Part shown: positions 1 through 7,056 of the stretch, piece by piece
How positions within the stretch are numbered: position 1 is the stretch's first letter
Layout: every line of letters begins with the position of its first letter
Assembly: GCA_029006135.1 (NCBI GenBank)
Contig: JAQXGE010000036.1
Coordinates: forward strand, 1-42,687
Length of the DNA: 42,687 nt
Source: Oscillospiraceae bacterium
GTDB taxonomy: Bacteria > Bacillota > Clostridia > Oscillospirales > Ruminococcaceae
Reading direction: 5' to 3'
The notes under the pieces: model-generated
Told to the model about the DNA's origin: nothing
Database searches by the model: none
The model's input: the letters and a program-made list of their open reading frames with translations, nothing else
Position numbers and translations under genes: made by a program

Positions 1-870
1 CTCGGCAGCACGGCGGACAATGATCTGGCAACTCTCCAGCGTGTCCATATCAAAGGCGTGCATGGGCTGGCCGATCTCCAGCATGACGTAGTTGGTGATG
101 TCCACCACGTTGGAGATGCTGCGCAGGCCGCACAGCGCCAAGCGGCGGCGCATCCAGCGGGGGGATTCCCCGGTGGTGATGTTGCGCACATAGTGGCCGA
201 TGTAGCGCGGGCAGAGGTCGGGCGCTTCCACCGTGATGTTCAGGCGCGGGTCCTGATAATCGCTTGTGGTGTAATCAGTAGCGGGCATCTTGAGGGGCTT
301 ATCCAACACAGCGGCAACCTCACGGGCGATGCCGAGAACGCTCTGGCAGTCCGCACGGTTGGCGGTGATGGAGATGTCAAAGATGTAATCGTCCAGTCCG
401 ACCACCTGCTGAATGGGGGTGCCGGGGACGGTATCTTTGGGCAGGTCGAGCAGTCCGTAAACCTCGGCGCCGGGATAGAGGTCCTCATTGAGGCCCAGTT
501 CCTCACCGGAGCAGAGCATACCGTTGGACTCAACGCCCATCAGGGGTTTGGCCTTAATCTTGATGCCGCCGGGCAGCGTAGAGCCGTCCAGCGCGGCAGG
601 GGTGTGCATACCGGCATAAACGTTGGGTGCACCGGTGGAAATCTGAATGTCATGGCCGTAATCGCCGCAGTCCACCTTGCAGATGTGCAGGTGGGTGCCC
701 TCCTGGGGCACGCACTCGGTGACAACGCCGACAACGACTTTGGAAATTTCGGCGGAGAGGTCAATGAGTTCCTCAACCTCGAAACCGCAGTCAAACAGCT
801 TCTTTTCCAGTTCCTCGGCGGAAACGTCAATATCCACATACTGTTTGAGCCAGCTGAATGGTACTTTCAT
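1..870 (-). CDS. pheT: Phenylalanyl-tRNA synthetase beta subunit, N-terminal 290 residues (cut by window edge)
   Basis: This is the beta chain of the alpha2-beta2 enzyme that charges tRNA-Phe in the cytosol. Only the first 290 codons are inside the window, and the reading frame is open to base 1. The protein starts MKVPFSWLKQYVDID, the usual PheT opening. An EMAP/tRNA-binding OB-fold segment follows at about residues 40-150 (ending in GVESNGMLCSGEELGL), and then the start of the B3/4 editing region (ITANRADCQSVLGIARE). The start at 870 is supported by AGGAGG 8 nt upstream. It lies 15 bp after the pheS stop, so the two subunits are cotranscribed and under the same T-box. The full-length family is about 790-800 residues; the missing part is to the left of the window. 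Confidence 0.96.
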   Translation of the reverse strand, partial: MKVPFSWLKQYVDIDVSAEELEKKLFDCGFEVEELIDLSAEISKVVVGVVTECVPQEGTHLHICKVDCGDYGHDIQISTGAPNVYAGMHTPAALDGSTLPGGIKIKAKPLMGVESNGMLCSGEELGLNEDLYPGAEVYGLLDLPKDTVPGTPIQQVVGLDDYIFDISITANRADCQSVLGIAREVAAVLDKPLKMPATDYTTSDYQDPRLNITVEAPDLCPRYIGHYVRNITTGESPRWMRRRLALCGLRSISNVVDITNYVMLEIGQPMHAFDMDTLESCQIIVRRAAE

Positions 871-885
871 CTTCGTTCCCTCCTC

Positions 886-1908
886 TTAGTTCTTGAACTG
901 CTTCAAGAAGCGCAGATCGTTCTCGGTCATCAGGCCGATGTTGTTGATGCCGTACTTGAGCATGGCAATACGCTCGATGCCGATGCCGAAAGCAAAGCCG
1001 GAATAGACCTCGGGGTCGATGTTGCAGTTGCGCAGAACCTGCTGATGCACCACGCCGGCACCCAGGACCTCAATCCAGCCGGTGTGCTTGCACAGCGGGC
1101 AGCCCTTGCCGCCGCAGGCAAAACAGGAGACGTCAACCTCAACGCTGGGCTCGGTGAACGGGAAATAGCTCGGGCGCAGACGGGTCCGGACGCCTTCACC
1201 GAACAGTTCCTGAACGAACTTGTCGAGCATACCCTGAAGGTCGCAGAGCGTGATGCCCTTATCCACAACAAGACCTTCCATCTGATGGAACATCGGGGAG
1301 TGGGTGGCATCGGAGTCAGAGCGGAACACGCGGCCGGGAACAAGGACCTTGATGGGCGGTTTTTCCATATCCATCACACGGATCTGACCGCCGCTGGTCT
1401 GAGTGCGCAGAACAATATCGTCCGCAACATAGAATGTATCCTGCATATCGCGGGCAGGATGATTTTTCGGAACATTCAGCCGGGTGAAGTTGTGATCATC
1501 GTCCTCAATTTCGGGCCCTTCAAAAATCTCAAAGCCCATGCCGGCAAAAACATCGATAATCTCGTTTTTGACCAGCGTGATGGGATGGAGCGCGCCGGTT
1601 TCACAATGTGTGCCAGGCAGCGTGATGTCCACAGCCTCGGCACGGTTGCGCTCTGCGAGTTCGGCCGCTTCAATCTCATCGGAAAGAGCCTTGTACTCCC
1701 CTTCTGCCCAGACCTTGAACTCGTTGATGGTCTTGCCGGCGGCAGGGCGCTCCTCTTTGGGCACATCGCGCAGCGACTTGGTCAGGCCGGTCACGCTGCC
1801 GTTCTTGCTCAAATACTTCTGCCAGAATGCAGAGAGTTCCTCTTTGTTGTGCACAGCGGCGCGGTCGGCTTCCAGTTCCGCGCGCAGTGCCGCGATTTTT
1901 TCTTCCAT
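886..1908 (-). CDS. pheS: Phenylalanyl-tRNA synthetase alpha subunit
   Basis: This is the catalytic alpha subunit of phenylalanyl-tRNA synthetase: ATP + Phe + tRNA-Phe give Phe-tRNA-Phe. The 340-residue length is normal for the family. The N-terminal ~90 residues form the coiled-coil tRNA-binding arm (MEEKIAALRAELEADRAA). Class II core motifs follow: motif 2 around FHQMEGLVVDKG and motif 3 as GFAFGIGIERIAML near the C-terminus. The start at 1908 was chosen because GAGGTG precedes it and the family begins there; a longer in-frame extension to 1974 would run back into the leader terminator. It is the first gene of pheS-pheT, with pheT beginning 15 bp downstream. The T-box and promoter upstream point to control by uncharged tRNA-Phe. 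Confidence 0.97.
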   Translation of the reverse strand: MEEKIAALRAELEADRAAVHNKEELSAFWQKYLSKNGSVTGLTKSLRDVPKEERPAAGKTINEFKVWAEGEYKALSDEIEAAELAERNRAEAVDITLPGTHCETGALHPITLVKNEIIDVFAGMGFEIFEGPEIEDDDHNFTRLNVPKNHPARDMQDTFYVADDIVLRTQTSGGQIRVMDMEKPPIKVLVPGRVFRSDSDATHSPMFHQMEGLVVDKGITLCDLQGMLDKFVQELFGEGVRTRLRPSYFPFTEPSVEVDVSCFACGGKGCPLCKHTGWIEVLGAGVVHQQVLRNCNIDPEVYSGFAFGIGIERIAMLKYGINNIGLMTENDLRFLKQFKN

Positions 1909-1947
1909 AATACACCTCTTTGAATCACTCACGGGGCAGGGCTGCAT

Positions 1948-1988
1948 GAAAAAAGCTCCGTCCCTGAAATGCAATCAGGGACGAAGCT
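1948..1988 (-). terminator. Regulated terminator of the pheST T-box
   Basis: On the minus strand a long stem (1975-1988 pairing with 1954-1967, sequence AGCTTCGTCCCTGA and its partner) is followed by a run of six T before pheS. It competes with the T-box antiterminator. Confidence 0.9.
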
Positions 1989-2228
1989 GCAAAACTCCGC
2001 GGTACCACCCGTGTTCCGCCGGATATTCCGGCGGCACTCGATGCGCTGTAACGGGGCAAACCGTTCCGCACTACTCGGCAGGGGTGTGAAATACCCGGCC
2101 TTTCCCGCAGACCACTCGGGAGGGAACTTCCGCACAGCAAACTTTCGGGGCGGCTTTCAGCCGGTGACCGCCCTCTCTTTGCCGGAAATGCTGACGTACT
2201 TTCTCCGTCAATGTGTTTGACTTTCATA
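1948..2228 (-). promoter_or_regulatory. T-box leader of pheST (tRNA-Phe sensing)
   Basis: The minus strand carries the T-box sequence GGGTGGTACCGCGG at 1997-2010, directly before an intrinsic terminator. Upstream are features of Stem I: an AGTA-type loop sequence near the 5' end, AGAGAG, and GC-rich apical pairs. A probable specifier codon TTC (Phe) lies at 2124-2126 in the context GAAGTTCCC, matching the downstream gene. In this class of RNA, uncharged tRNA pairs with the specifier and with the T-box bulge to favour the antiterminator. A second TTC near 2087 is an alternative specifier. Boundaries are approximate. Confidence 0.93.
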
Positions 2229-2236
2229 CGCGGAAT

Positions 2237-2265
2237 ATTATAGGCTTTTTCCGGAAGTTTGTCAA
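2237..2265 (-). promoter_or_regulatory. Sigma-A promoter of pheST
   Basis: A consensus TTGACA (2260-2265) and TATAAT (2237-2242) are separated by exactly 17 bp on the minus strand, directly upstream of the T-box leader. Confidence 0.93.
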
Positions 2266-2268
2266 CCG

Positions 2269-2313
2269 AAAAATACCGGGCCGTGTCCGTCAAAGGCACC
2301 GCCCGGTATTTCA
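2269..2313 (-). terminator. Intrinsic terminator after the Bax-inhibitor-1-like gene
   Basis: AATACCGGGC (around 2302-2311) pairs with GCCCGGTATT (2272-2281). The hairpin is followed on the minus strand by a T-run at 2269-2273. It ends the upstream membrane-protein gene just before the pheST promoter. Confidence 0.85.
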
Positions 2314-2342
2314 GGAAATCTTATGAGAAGTTAAACGCCGCC

Positions 2343-3068
2343 TCAGTTGTCGCGGCGGGTGCGGGAGAAAATCCGCAGAACGTAGAGGAAGATGTTGATA
2401 TAGTCGAGATACAGTGCCAGCGCGCCCATGATGGAGGACTTATGCAGCATAGCCGCATCGCCGCCGAAGTAGGCGTAGTAGTATTTGAGTTTCTGGGTAT
2501 CATAGGCGGTAAAGAGCATGAACACGACCAAGGACACCGCACAGATGGCAAGGTCCACAATGCCAAACACCGTACCGCTGAAGAAGCCAATCAGCATCCC
2601 GACAACACTGGTCAGCAAAATAGCGCAAAGCCCGGCCATCAGGTTGGGGCCCCAGCCGGTCAGGTCACGGTCGGTGCGCCAGCCGTAAAACGCCATCACA
2701 CCGAAGTAGACGGTGCCGACAAGGAAGGCAAGAATCAGCGTGGACAGGTCATAGACGATAAAATAGGTGCCGAAGTTCAGCCCGTTCAAAACCGCATACA
2801 CAAAAAACATCGTTGTAGCCGTGGAGGGCTGCAGGTATTCAATACGCGCCGAGAGCACACCAACCAGCACGAGTTCTGCGATAGAAAGCAAAAACACAAG
2901 TCCGGTTGTATAAAGCGGGACAATGAGTCCTGTTGCTACCGTGGCAATCGCAGTGGCAAAAGTGACGAGCAGACCGGCAAACATCCAGACATAGGTGCGC
3001 GTCATATATTGGTTCAGCGTTCCAAAGGGACTTTCTGCATAAGAAATGTTATAATATTTTTGGTCCAT
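2343..3068 (-). CDS. Bax inhibitor-1 / YccA family membrane protein
   Basis: This is a 241-residue integral membrane protein with about seven hydrophobic segments (first at about residues 28-48, then regularly to about 225). The order and spacing of helices and motifs such as YLDYINIFLYVLRIF at the C-terminus and FTAYDTQKLK before the last helices are those of the BI-1 (UPF0005) family. Some bacterial members are pH-sensitive calcium leak channels; others touch membrane-protease quality control. Nothing in the sequence tells which role applies here. The gene is monocistronic: it has its own promoter (3095-3123) and terminator (2269-2313). It is divergent from hemW, whose start is 119 bp away. 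The start ATG is preceded by GAAAGGGG. Confidence 0.88.
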   Translation of the reverse strand: MDQKYYNISYAESPFGTLNQYMTRTYVWMFAGLLVTFATAIATVATGLIVPLYTTGLVFLLSIAELVLVGVLSARIEYLQPSTATTMFFVYAVLNGLNFGTYFIVYDLSTLILAFLVGTVYFGVMAFYGWRTDRDLTGWGPNLMAGLCAILLTSVVGMLIGFFSGTVFGIVDLAICAVSLVVFMLFTAYDTQKLKYYYAYFGGDAAMLHKSSIMGALALYLDYINIFLYVLRIFSRTRRDN

Positions 3069-3094
3069 AAAACAGACCCCTTTCTTTTTCAGTG

Positions 3095-3123
3095 ATTCTA
3101 TTATATACTCAGAATTGAGTCAA
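3095..3123 (-). promoter_or_regulatory. Promoter of the Bax-inhibitor-1-like gene
   Basis: TTGACT (3118-3123), a 17-bp spacer and TAGAAT (3095-3100) on the minus strand. A TATAAT overlapping the spacer end gives a poorer spacing (12 bp). Confidence 0.65.
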
Positions 3124-3186
3124 ATGTGTAAATGATGTATGAAATCTTTTTTATCTTTTCCAAAATAATGAACAGGAGGGGCAATT

Positions 3187-4269
3187 TTGTCCATTAATGA
3201 TACCTTTGGCATCTATCTTCATGTTCCCTATTGCAGAAGCAAGTGCCGGTACTGTGATTTCTATTCCGCGCCCGGCTCCGGCGGTGTGCCGCAGAGTTAT
3301 GTGGACGCACTGCTCCGCGAACTGAAGAAAAATACCCGCCGGCCGGACACCGTCTATTTCGGCGGCGGCACCCCTGCCCTGCTCAGTCCTGCGCAGGTCA
3401 AATGTCTGATTGAAGCCGCCGACCCGAAACCGGGTGCGGAGATTACGCTCGAGGCCAATCCCGATGTGGTCACGCAGGAGAGTCTTTGCGGATTTGCGGA
3501 GGCCGGCGTGACACGCATCAGCTTCGGCGTACAGAGTGCGGATGATGCACAGCTCCGCCGCCTTGGCCGGACCCACAATGCAGAGAGCGCCGCCCGCGCA
3601 CTGGAGTGGGCGCGGGCGGCAGAGTTTTCTCAAATTTGCGGTGACATCATGCTGGCACTCCCCTACTATTCAAACGGGGAATTTGACCGCACGATGGAAC
3701 TGCTTGTGCGGGGCGGCTGCACGCACATCTCGGCTTATCTGCTCAAAATCGAACCGGGCACGGCTTTCTGGCAGTACCCGCCCGATGGACTGCCCGATGC
3801 GGATGCGGCGGCGGAGTTCTACCTTTACGCCGTAAAGCGCCTTGAGGAAGCTGGCTACCGCCAATATGAAATCAGCAACTTTGCCCTTCCGGGGTGCGAG
3901 GGTCGGCACAATCTGCTTTACTGGAACTGCCAAGACTATCTGGGCATTGGCCCGGCGGCACACAGCTGCATGGACGGCGTGCGCCGCTTCTGGCCGAATG
4001 ACACTGCCGGATTCATTGCAGGAACGGTGCAGGAGCAGGACGAGGGCATCTGTGATGCGGAGGATTTTCTCATCATGCAGCTGCGGCTTCGTTCCGGGCT
4101 GGACACCGATGAATACGCCGCTCGGTATGGAATCAGATTCACTGAGGAGCAGCAGGATTTTCTGCGCCAGTGTGTGCGGCATGGCTATGCCGAATGGGAC
4201 GAGCATCGGCTGCGGCTGACCCCTGCCGGGATGATTGTGCAAAACGCCATTCTGGAAGAACTGATTTGA
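3187..4269 (+). CDS. hemW: HemW-type radical SAM protein (heme chaperone, CPO-III-like)
   Basis: This 360-residue radical SAM enzyme of the HemN/HemW group carries the cluster motif C16-X3-C20-X2-C23 (CRSKCRYC), then YFGGGTP near residue 60, the SAM-binding region, and RHNLLYW, the HNxxYW signature of HemW heme chaperones. True HemN (coproporphyrinogen dehydrogenase) is longer and lacks that context, so HemW is preferred. HemW is known to bind heme and deliver it to membrane respiratory proteins; in a fermentative anaerobe the client is unclear. The start is TTG at 3187, chosen because AGGAGG sits 7 nt upstream (3174-3179). The gene ends 3 bp from the stop of the convergent mazF with no terminator between, so the two transcripts probably overlap. 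Confidence 0.9.
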   Translation: MSINDTFGIYLHVPYCRSKCRYCDFYSAPGSGGVPQSYVDALLRELKKNTRRPDTVYFGGGTPALLSPAQVKCLIEAADPKPGAEITLEANPDVVTQESLCGFAEAGVTRISFGVQSADDAQLRRLGRTHNAESAARALEWARAAEFSQICGDIMLALPYYSNGEFDRTMELLVRGGCTHISAYLLKIEPGTAFWQYPPDGLPDADAAAEFYLYAVKRLEEAGYRQYEISNFALPGCEGRHNLLYWNCQDYLGIGPAAHSCMDGVRRFWPNDTAGFIAGTVQEQDEGICDAEDFLIMQLRLRSGLDTDEYAARYGIRFTEEQQDFLRQCVRHGYAEWDEHRLRLTPAGMIVQNAILEELI

Positions 4270-4272
4270 GCG

Positions 4273-4662
4273 TCAAAACCAGCTGCCGTCCTCGTGGATG
4301 CTCTGCGCCGTCGGTTGGTCATGAAGCCCCATCGAAACGCCCAGTGCTTCATCCACGCGGCGCATATCATCCTCAGGGATACGCCCGGCACGCTCGCGAA
4401 GGCGGCGCTTATCCAGTGTGCGGATTTGTTCGGTGAGGACGATACTGTCCTTTGCCAGACCGCATCGGTCCGCCCGAACGCTGATATGTGTGGGCAGGCG
4501 GTTTTTGTCCTGCCGGCTCGTGATGGCGGCCGCAATAACCGTGGGGCTGTGCCGGTTGCCGATGTCATTTTGTATGATAAGTACCGGCCGAACCCCACCC
4601 TGTTCCGAGCCTACTACGGGACTCAAATCCGCATAAAAAACTTCACCTCTGTGCACTTCCAT
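4273..4662 (-). CDS. mazF: MazF/PemK-family endoribonuclease toxin (no adjacent antitoxin seen)
   Basis: This 129-residue protein opens MEVHRGEVFYADLSPVVGSEQGG. It contains VRPVLIIQNDIGN, SPTVIAAAITS and LTEQIRTLDKRRL, in the order and spacing of the NdoA/MazF fold. MazF enzymes cut mRNA at short motifs and are normally held by an antitoxin. Here the upstream neighbour is acpS, not an antitoxin. In Bacillus the order is acpS, a lipoprotein gene, alanine racemase, antitoxin, toxin, so this looks like a reduced version of that locus. The start is set by GGGAGG 7 nt upstream, but that site is inside a strong hairpin (4670-4712), which suggests restricted translation. A trans-acting antitoxin elsewhere cannot be excluded. 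Confidence 0.92.
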   Translation of the reverse strand: MEVHRGEVFYADLSPVVGSEQGGVRPVLIIQNDIGNRHSPTVIAAAITSRQDKNRLPTHISVRADRCGLAKDSIVLTEQIRTLDKRRLRERAGRIPEDDMRRVDEALGVSMGLHDQPTAQSIHEDGSWF

Positions 4663-4669
4663 AACAATA

Positions 4670-4712
4670 CCTCCCTGCTTAAACTGTTCTGATTACAGTA
4701 TAAGCAGGGAGG
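4670..4712. promoter_or_regulatory. Long inverted repeat covering the mazF ribosome binding site
   Basis: Arms 4670-4687 and 4695-4712 are 18 nt with one mismatch and a 7-nt loop. Read on minus, the 3' arm contains GGGAGG, the mazF Shine-Dalgarno (4670-4675). Read on plus, the hairpin is followed by CTTCTTTTT and would act as a terminator for rightward transcripts, for example read-through from hemW. It lies between the acpS stop (4720) and the mazF start (4662). Confidence 0.85.
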
Positions 4713-4719
4713 CTTCTTT

Positions 4720-5115
4720 TTAATCATCTGAATTGCACGGTGCCGCAGATTCAAGAATCACAAATGCGGCGGCCAGACCGGATTCATGCGTCAGGCTGAG
4801 GTGCGCCGTCAGGCCGTTTTGTTCGATAAACGCGGCCGCTTTGCCGGTGAAAGACAGATACGGCGCACCGTGTTCATTGCGCAGGGCAGACACTTCCGCA
4901 AGGGCAAAACCTGCCAGCCCCGTCCCACAGGCTTTGAGGAAGGCCTCCTTGGCGGCAAAGTTGGCGGCAGCCGTCTGTGTGCGCGCCGCCCCTTTGCGGG
5001 AATCGAGAAGCTGCTGTTCCTGCTCGGAGAAAACGCGCTGTACAAACGCCTGCCGGGTCAGGCTGCGCTCCATGCGTGCGACTTCGCAAAGATCGGTTCC
5101 AATTCCATAAATCAT
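4720..5115 (-). CDS. acpS: Holo-[acyl-carrier-protein] synthase
   Basis: AcpS moves the 4'-phosphopantetheine arm from CoA onto a serine of apo-ACP and so activates fatty acid synthesis. The 131-residue protein opens MIYGIGTDLCEVARMERSL; Asp8 is the metal ligand. It has the FAAKEAFLKACGTG helix, whose Glu is the second ligand, and LSLTHESGLAAAFVIL at the end. This matches the short trimeric AcpS type. The start ATG overlaps the stop of cca by 4 bp (ATGA), so translation is coupled. It is third in the apparent operon of an unknown gene, cca, acpS and mazF. The C-terminal tail (ESAAPCNSDD) is slightly longer than usual. Confidence 0.95.
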   Translation of the reverse strand: MIYGIGTDLCEVARMERSLTRQAFVQRVFSEQEQQLLDSRKGAARTQTAAANFAAKEAFLKACGTGLAGFALAEVSALRNEHGAPYLSFTGKAAAFIEQNGLTAHLSLTHESGLAAAFVILESAAPCNSDD

Positions 5116-6494
5116 GACTGCTGCTCCTTGAGAATTGCGGGAAGTTCAGCCAACAGCGCCGCTTTCTCGTTCGGCACACGCTGTGCCATTACGGCCTGAA
5201 GAAGTTCGTTGAGTGTGCGTCCAACCGCAGGGCCGGGCGCAACGCCGGCGGCCATCAGGTCGCTGCCGTTGACGGCCAAACTGCTCAGCGTATAGCAGGC
5301 CGTGGCGGAAAGTTCCAGCACGCGGCTTTCAAACCGGCGGACTTCCCTTGTGCGGTTTTCCACCGCCGCGTTGTTGGCATGGGCTGCCAAATCCGCCCGC
5401 TTGACCCGGCACAGACGCTGCAAAAACGGCGCGCCGCTGCGGTTCATCATCTGCAAAATGCCGAAACGGTCGTTCGGCAGCGGACAGTCATGTACAGAAA
5501 TCAGCCCGCAGGCGCCCTCAATCAGGTAGGCCGGTGCTTTAAGCCGGGTAAGGATAGTCCGTGCCATCCTGCCGCCGCGCTGGTTATGGCCGGGGAAATG
5601 TGCCGCGCCGTCCGGACCGACTGTGCGGCATTCCGGTTTGGCAATATCGTGAAGGAAAACGGCCCAGCGCAGCACGCGGGTACTTTTTTCATCCATGCCG
5701 GTCACGTCCAGTGCTTCCACGGCCTTGGCTGTGTGCTGCCAGACATCATAGCAGTGCCATTTTCCGGGTTGGGTGCAGCCAATGCAGGGTGCAATCTCGG
5801 GAATCACGCCGGTGAGGATGCGCCCCTGTGCCGCCAAAACACGGCCCGCTGCCGGACCGGCCAGCAGTTTATCCAGTTCAGCAAAAATACGCTCGGCAGA
5901 AATCTGTGCCACCGTTCCCCGTGCCGCATAGGCCGCCGCTTCGGTAGCGCTGTTCAGCGTAAAATCCAGCTGTGCGGCAAAGCGAAGCGTACGCAGGATG
6001 CGCAGAGCATCCTCCGCAAACCGCTGTGCGGGGTCCCCCACGCAGCGGATAATCCCCGCCTGCAAATCTGCCCGGCCGCCGAAGGCATCTACCAGCCCTT
6101 CGCCGGGGGCGTAGGCCATCGCATTGATTGTGAGGTCCCGCCGGGCCAAATCCTGCCGAATGTCGGGCACAAACCGCACGGCATCCGGGTGTCGGCCATC
6201 GTGGTATTCCCCATCCAGGCGGTAGGTCGTAATCTCATAGGGAACACCGCCCACAATGACGGCAACCGTACCGTGCTTTTCGCCCGTCAGAATCTGGCGG
6301 CAGGAGGAAAAGACGCGGCGGATTTCCTCCGGGCGGGCGGAGGTGCAGATATCCCAGTCGCCCGGGGTTCGTCCCATCAGGCTGTCCCGCACGCAGCCGC
6401 CCACCACATAGGCGGTGAAGCCCGCGCGGCGCAGTCCTCCGAGCAGGCGGGATACCACAGCGGGCAGCGGTATTCTTACATTGGGGTCGCGCAC
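5112..6494 (-). CDS. cca: CCA-adding / poly(A)-polymerase-type tRNA nucleotidyltransferase with HD domain
   Basis: This 460-residue class II nucleotidyltransferase builds or repairs the 3' CCA end of tRNAs. The active-site block VGGCVRDSLMGRTPGDWD places catalytic Asp46 and Asp48. RRDLTINAMA and the GEGLVDAFGG/EDALRILRTLRF block (nucleotide selection and neck) follow. An HD segment (FLHDIAKP) lies in the C-terminal half. The start is GTG at 6494, because GGAGG stands 9 nt upstream and the ATG at 6501 is out of frame. Downstream acpS overlaps by 4 bp; the unknown 129-residue gene lies 34 bp upstream. At least the tRNA-Ser in this window encodes its own CCA, so repair is a plausible main role, though this is inference. 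Confidence 0.95.
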   Translation of the reverse strand: MRDPNVRIPLPAVVSRLLGGLRRAGFTAYVVGGCVRDSLMGRTPGDWDICTSARPEEIRRVFSSCRQILTGEKHGTVAVIVGGVPYEITTYRLDGEYHDGRHPDAVRFVPDIRQDLARRDLTINAMAYAPGEGLVDAFGGRADLQAGIIRCVGDPAQRFAEDALRILRTLRFAAQLDFTLNSATEAAAYAARGTVAQISAERIFAELDKLLAGPAAGRVLAAQGRILTGVIPEIAPCIGCTQPGKWHCYDVWQHTAKAVEALDVTGMDEKSTRVLRWAVFLHDIAKPECRTVGPDGAAHFPGHNQRGGRMARTILTRLKAPAYLIEGACGLISVHDCPLPNDRFGILQMMNRSGAPFLQRLCRVKRADLAAHANNAAVENRTREVRRFESRVLELSATACYTLSSLAVNGSDLMAAGVAPGPAVGRTLNELLQAVMAQRVPNEKAALLAELPAILKEQQS

Positions 6495-6528
6495 GGGTCA
6501 TCACCTCCGTTTCAGTCTCTATGCAAAA

Positions 6529-6918
6529 TCAGTTATACTGCCACTGCTGCGCCAAATCCACCCGACAGGCCACGCAGTCCCCCTCCTCACGCAGAGAGGC
6601 CACTTTGGCATCCGCCGCAGCCTCGTCCGGCATCCAGGTCACAAGGAAGAAATTTTCTGCGGGAACGCCGTAATAGACCCAGGCGCCGTCCGCGCGGACA
6701 AGGTCGGTCAGATGATCCAGTTCCTCGCCGTCCGTCAGGCCCTGGCCTTCCTCGGCATAAATCATCTCCGGCTGAATCTGAATGGATACAATGACATTGA
6801 TGCTGCTCGTGATGTAGGTATCACGGTCCACTTCCTTTGCGCCGCTTTCCCACGCGGTGGCAAAAGCCTTGATAAGAAGTTCGCGGACTTCCAGCATTTT
6901 ATCTCCCAACTGATACAT
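6529..6918 (-). CDS. Protein of unknown function, 129 residues, first gene of the cca operon
   Basis: The function is not recognised. The protein is soluble and acidic, with an N-terminal helix (MYQLGDKMLEVRELLIKAF), a central beta-rich stretch (SSINVIVSIQIQPEMIY) and a tryptophan/tyrosine-rich middle (DGAWVYYGVP, FLVTWMP). There is no signal peptide, membrane helix or metal motif. ATG 6918 follows a GGAAAAACC leader with only a modest ribosome binding site (GGCAGGA). An extended -10 promoter lies 32-40 bp upstream, and cca starts 34 bp downstream, so it probably heads the operon with cca, acpS and mazF. The codon use resembles neighbouring genes, which supports a real gene. Confidence 0.75.
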   Translation of the reverse strand: MYQLGDKMLEVRELLIKAFATAWESGAKEVDRDTYITSSINVIVSIQIQPEMIYAEEGQGLTDGEELDHLTDLVRADGAWVYYGVPAENFFLVTWMPDEAAADAKVASLREEGDCVACRVDLAQQWQYN

Positions 6919-6949
6919 GGTTTTTCCTGCCTTTCACTAAACTGATACC

Positions 6950-6958
6950 AGTATACCA
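6950..6958 (-). promoter_or_regulatory. Extended -10 promoter of the unknown gene-cca-acpS-mazF operon
   Basis: TGG followed by TATACT on the minus strand (6950-6958) gives a TGn extended -10. No good -35 is visible at 17 bp. Confidence 0.6.
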
Positions 6959-6997
6959 CGAATCCGGTCAATGTGCTATAAAACAGAGCAGAAAGAT

Positions 6998-7042
6998 AAA
7001 AAAATGACCGTCCCGGCCCGGCAAGGTGCCGGCGGACGGTCA
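6998..7042 (-). terminator. Terminator after the glycosyltransferase gene
   Basis: TGACCGTCC (7034-7042, minus) pairs with GGACGGTCA (7005-7013), with an inner GCCGG/CCGGC stem, then seven T. It separates the HAD-glycosyltransferase pair from the cca operon promoter. Confidence 0.9.
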
Positions 7043-7056
7043 AAGGGGGTTCCGAA

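Noticed and set aside
58-1923. 621-codon open frame on the plus strand
   Set aside because: It is an antisense shadow of pheT/pheS, caused by GC-rich codon bias; no ribosome binding site and no recognisable protein features.
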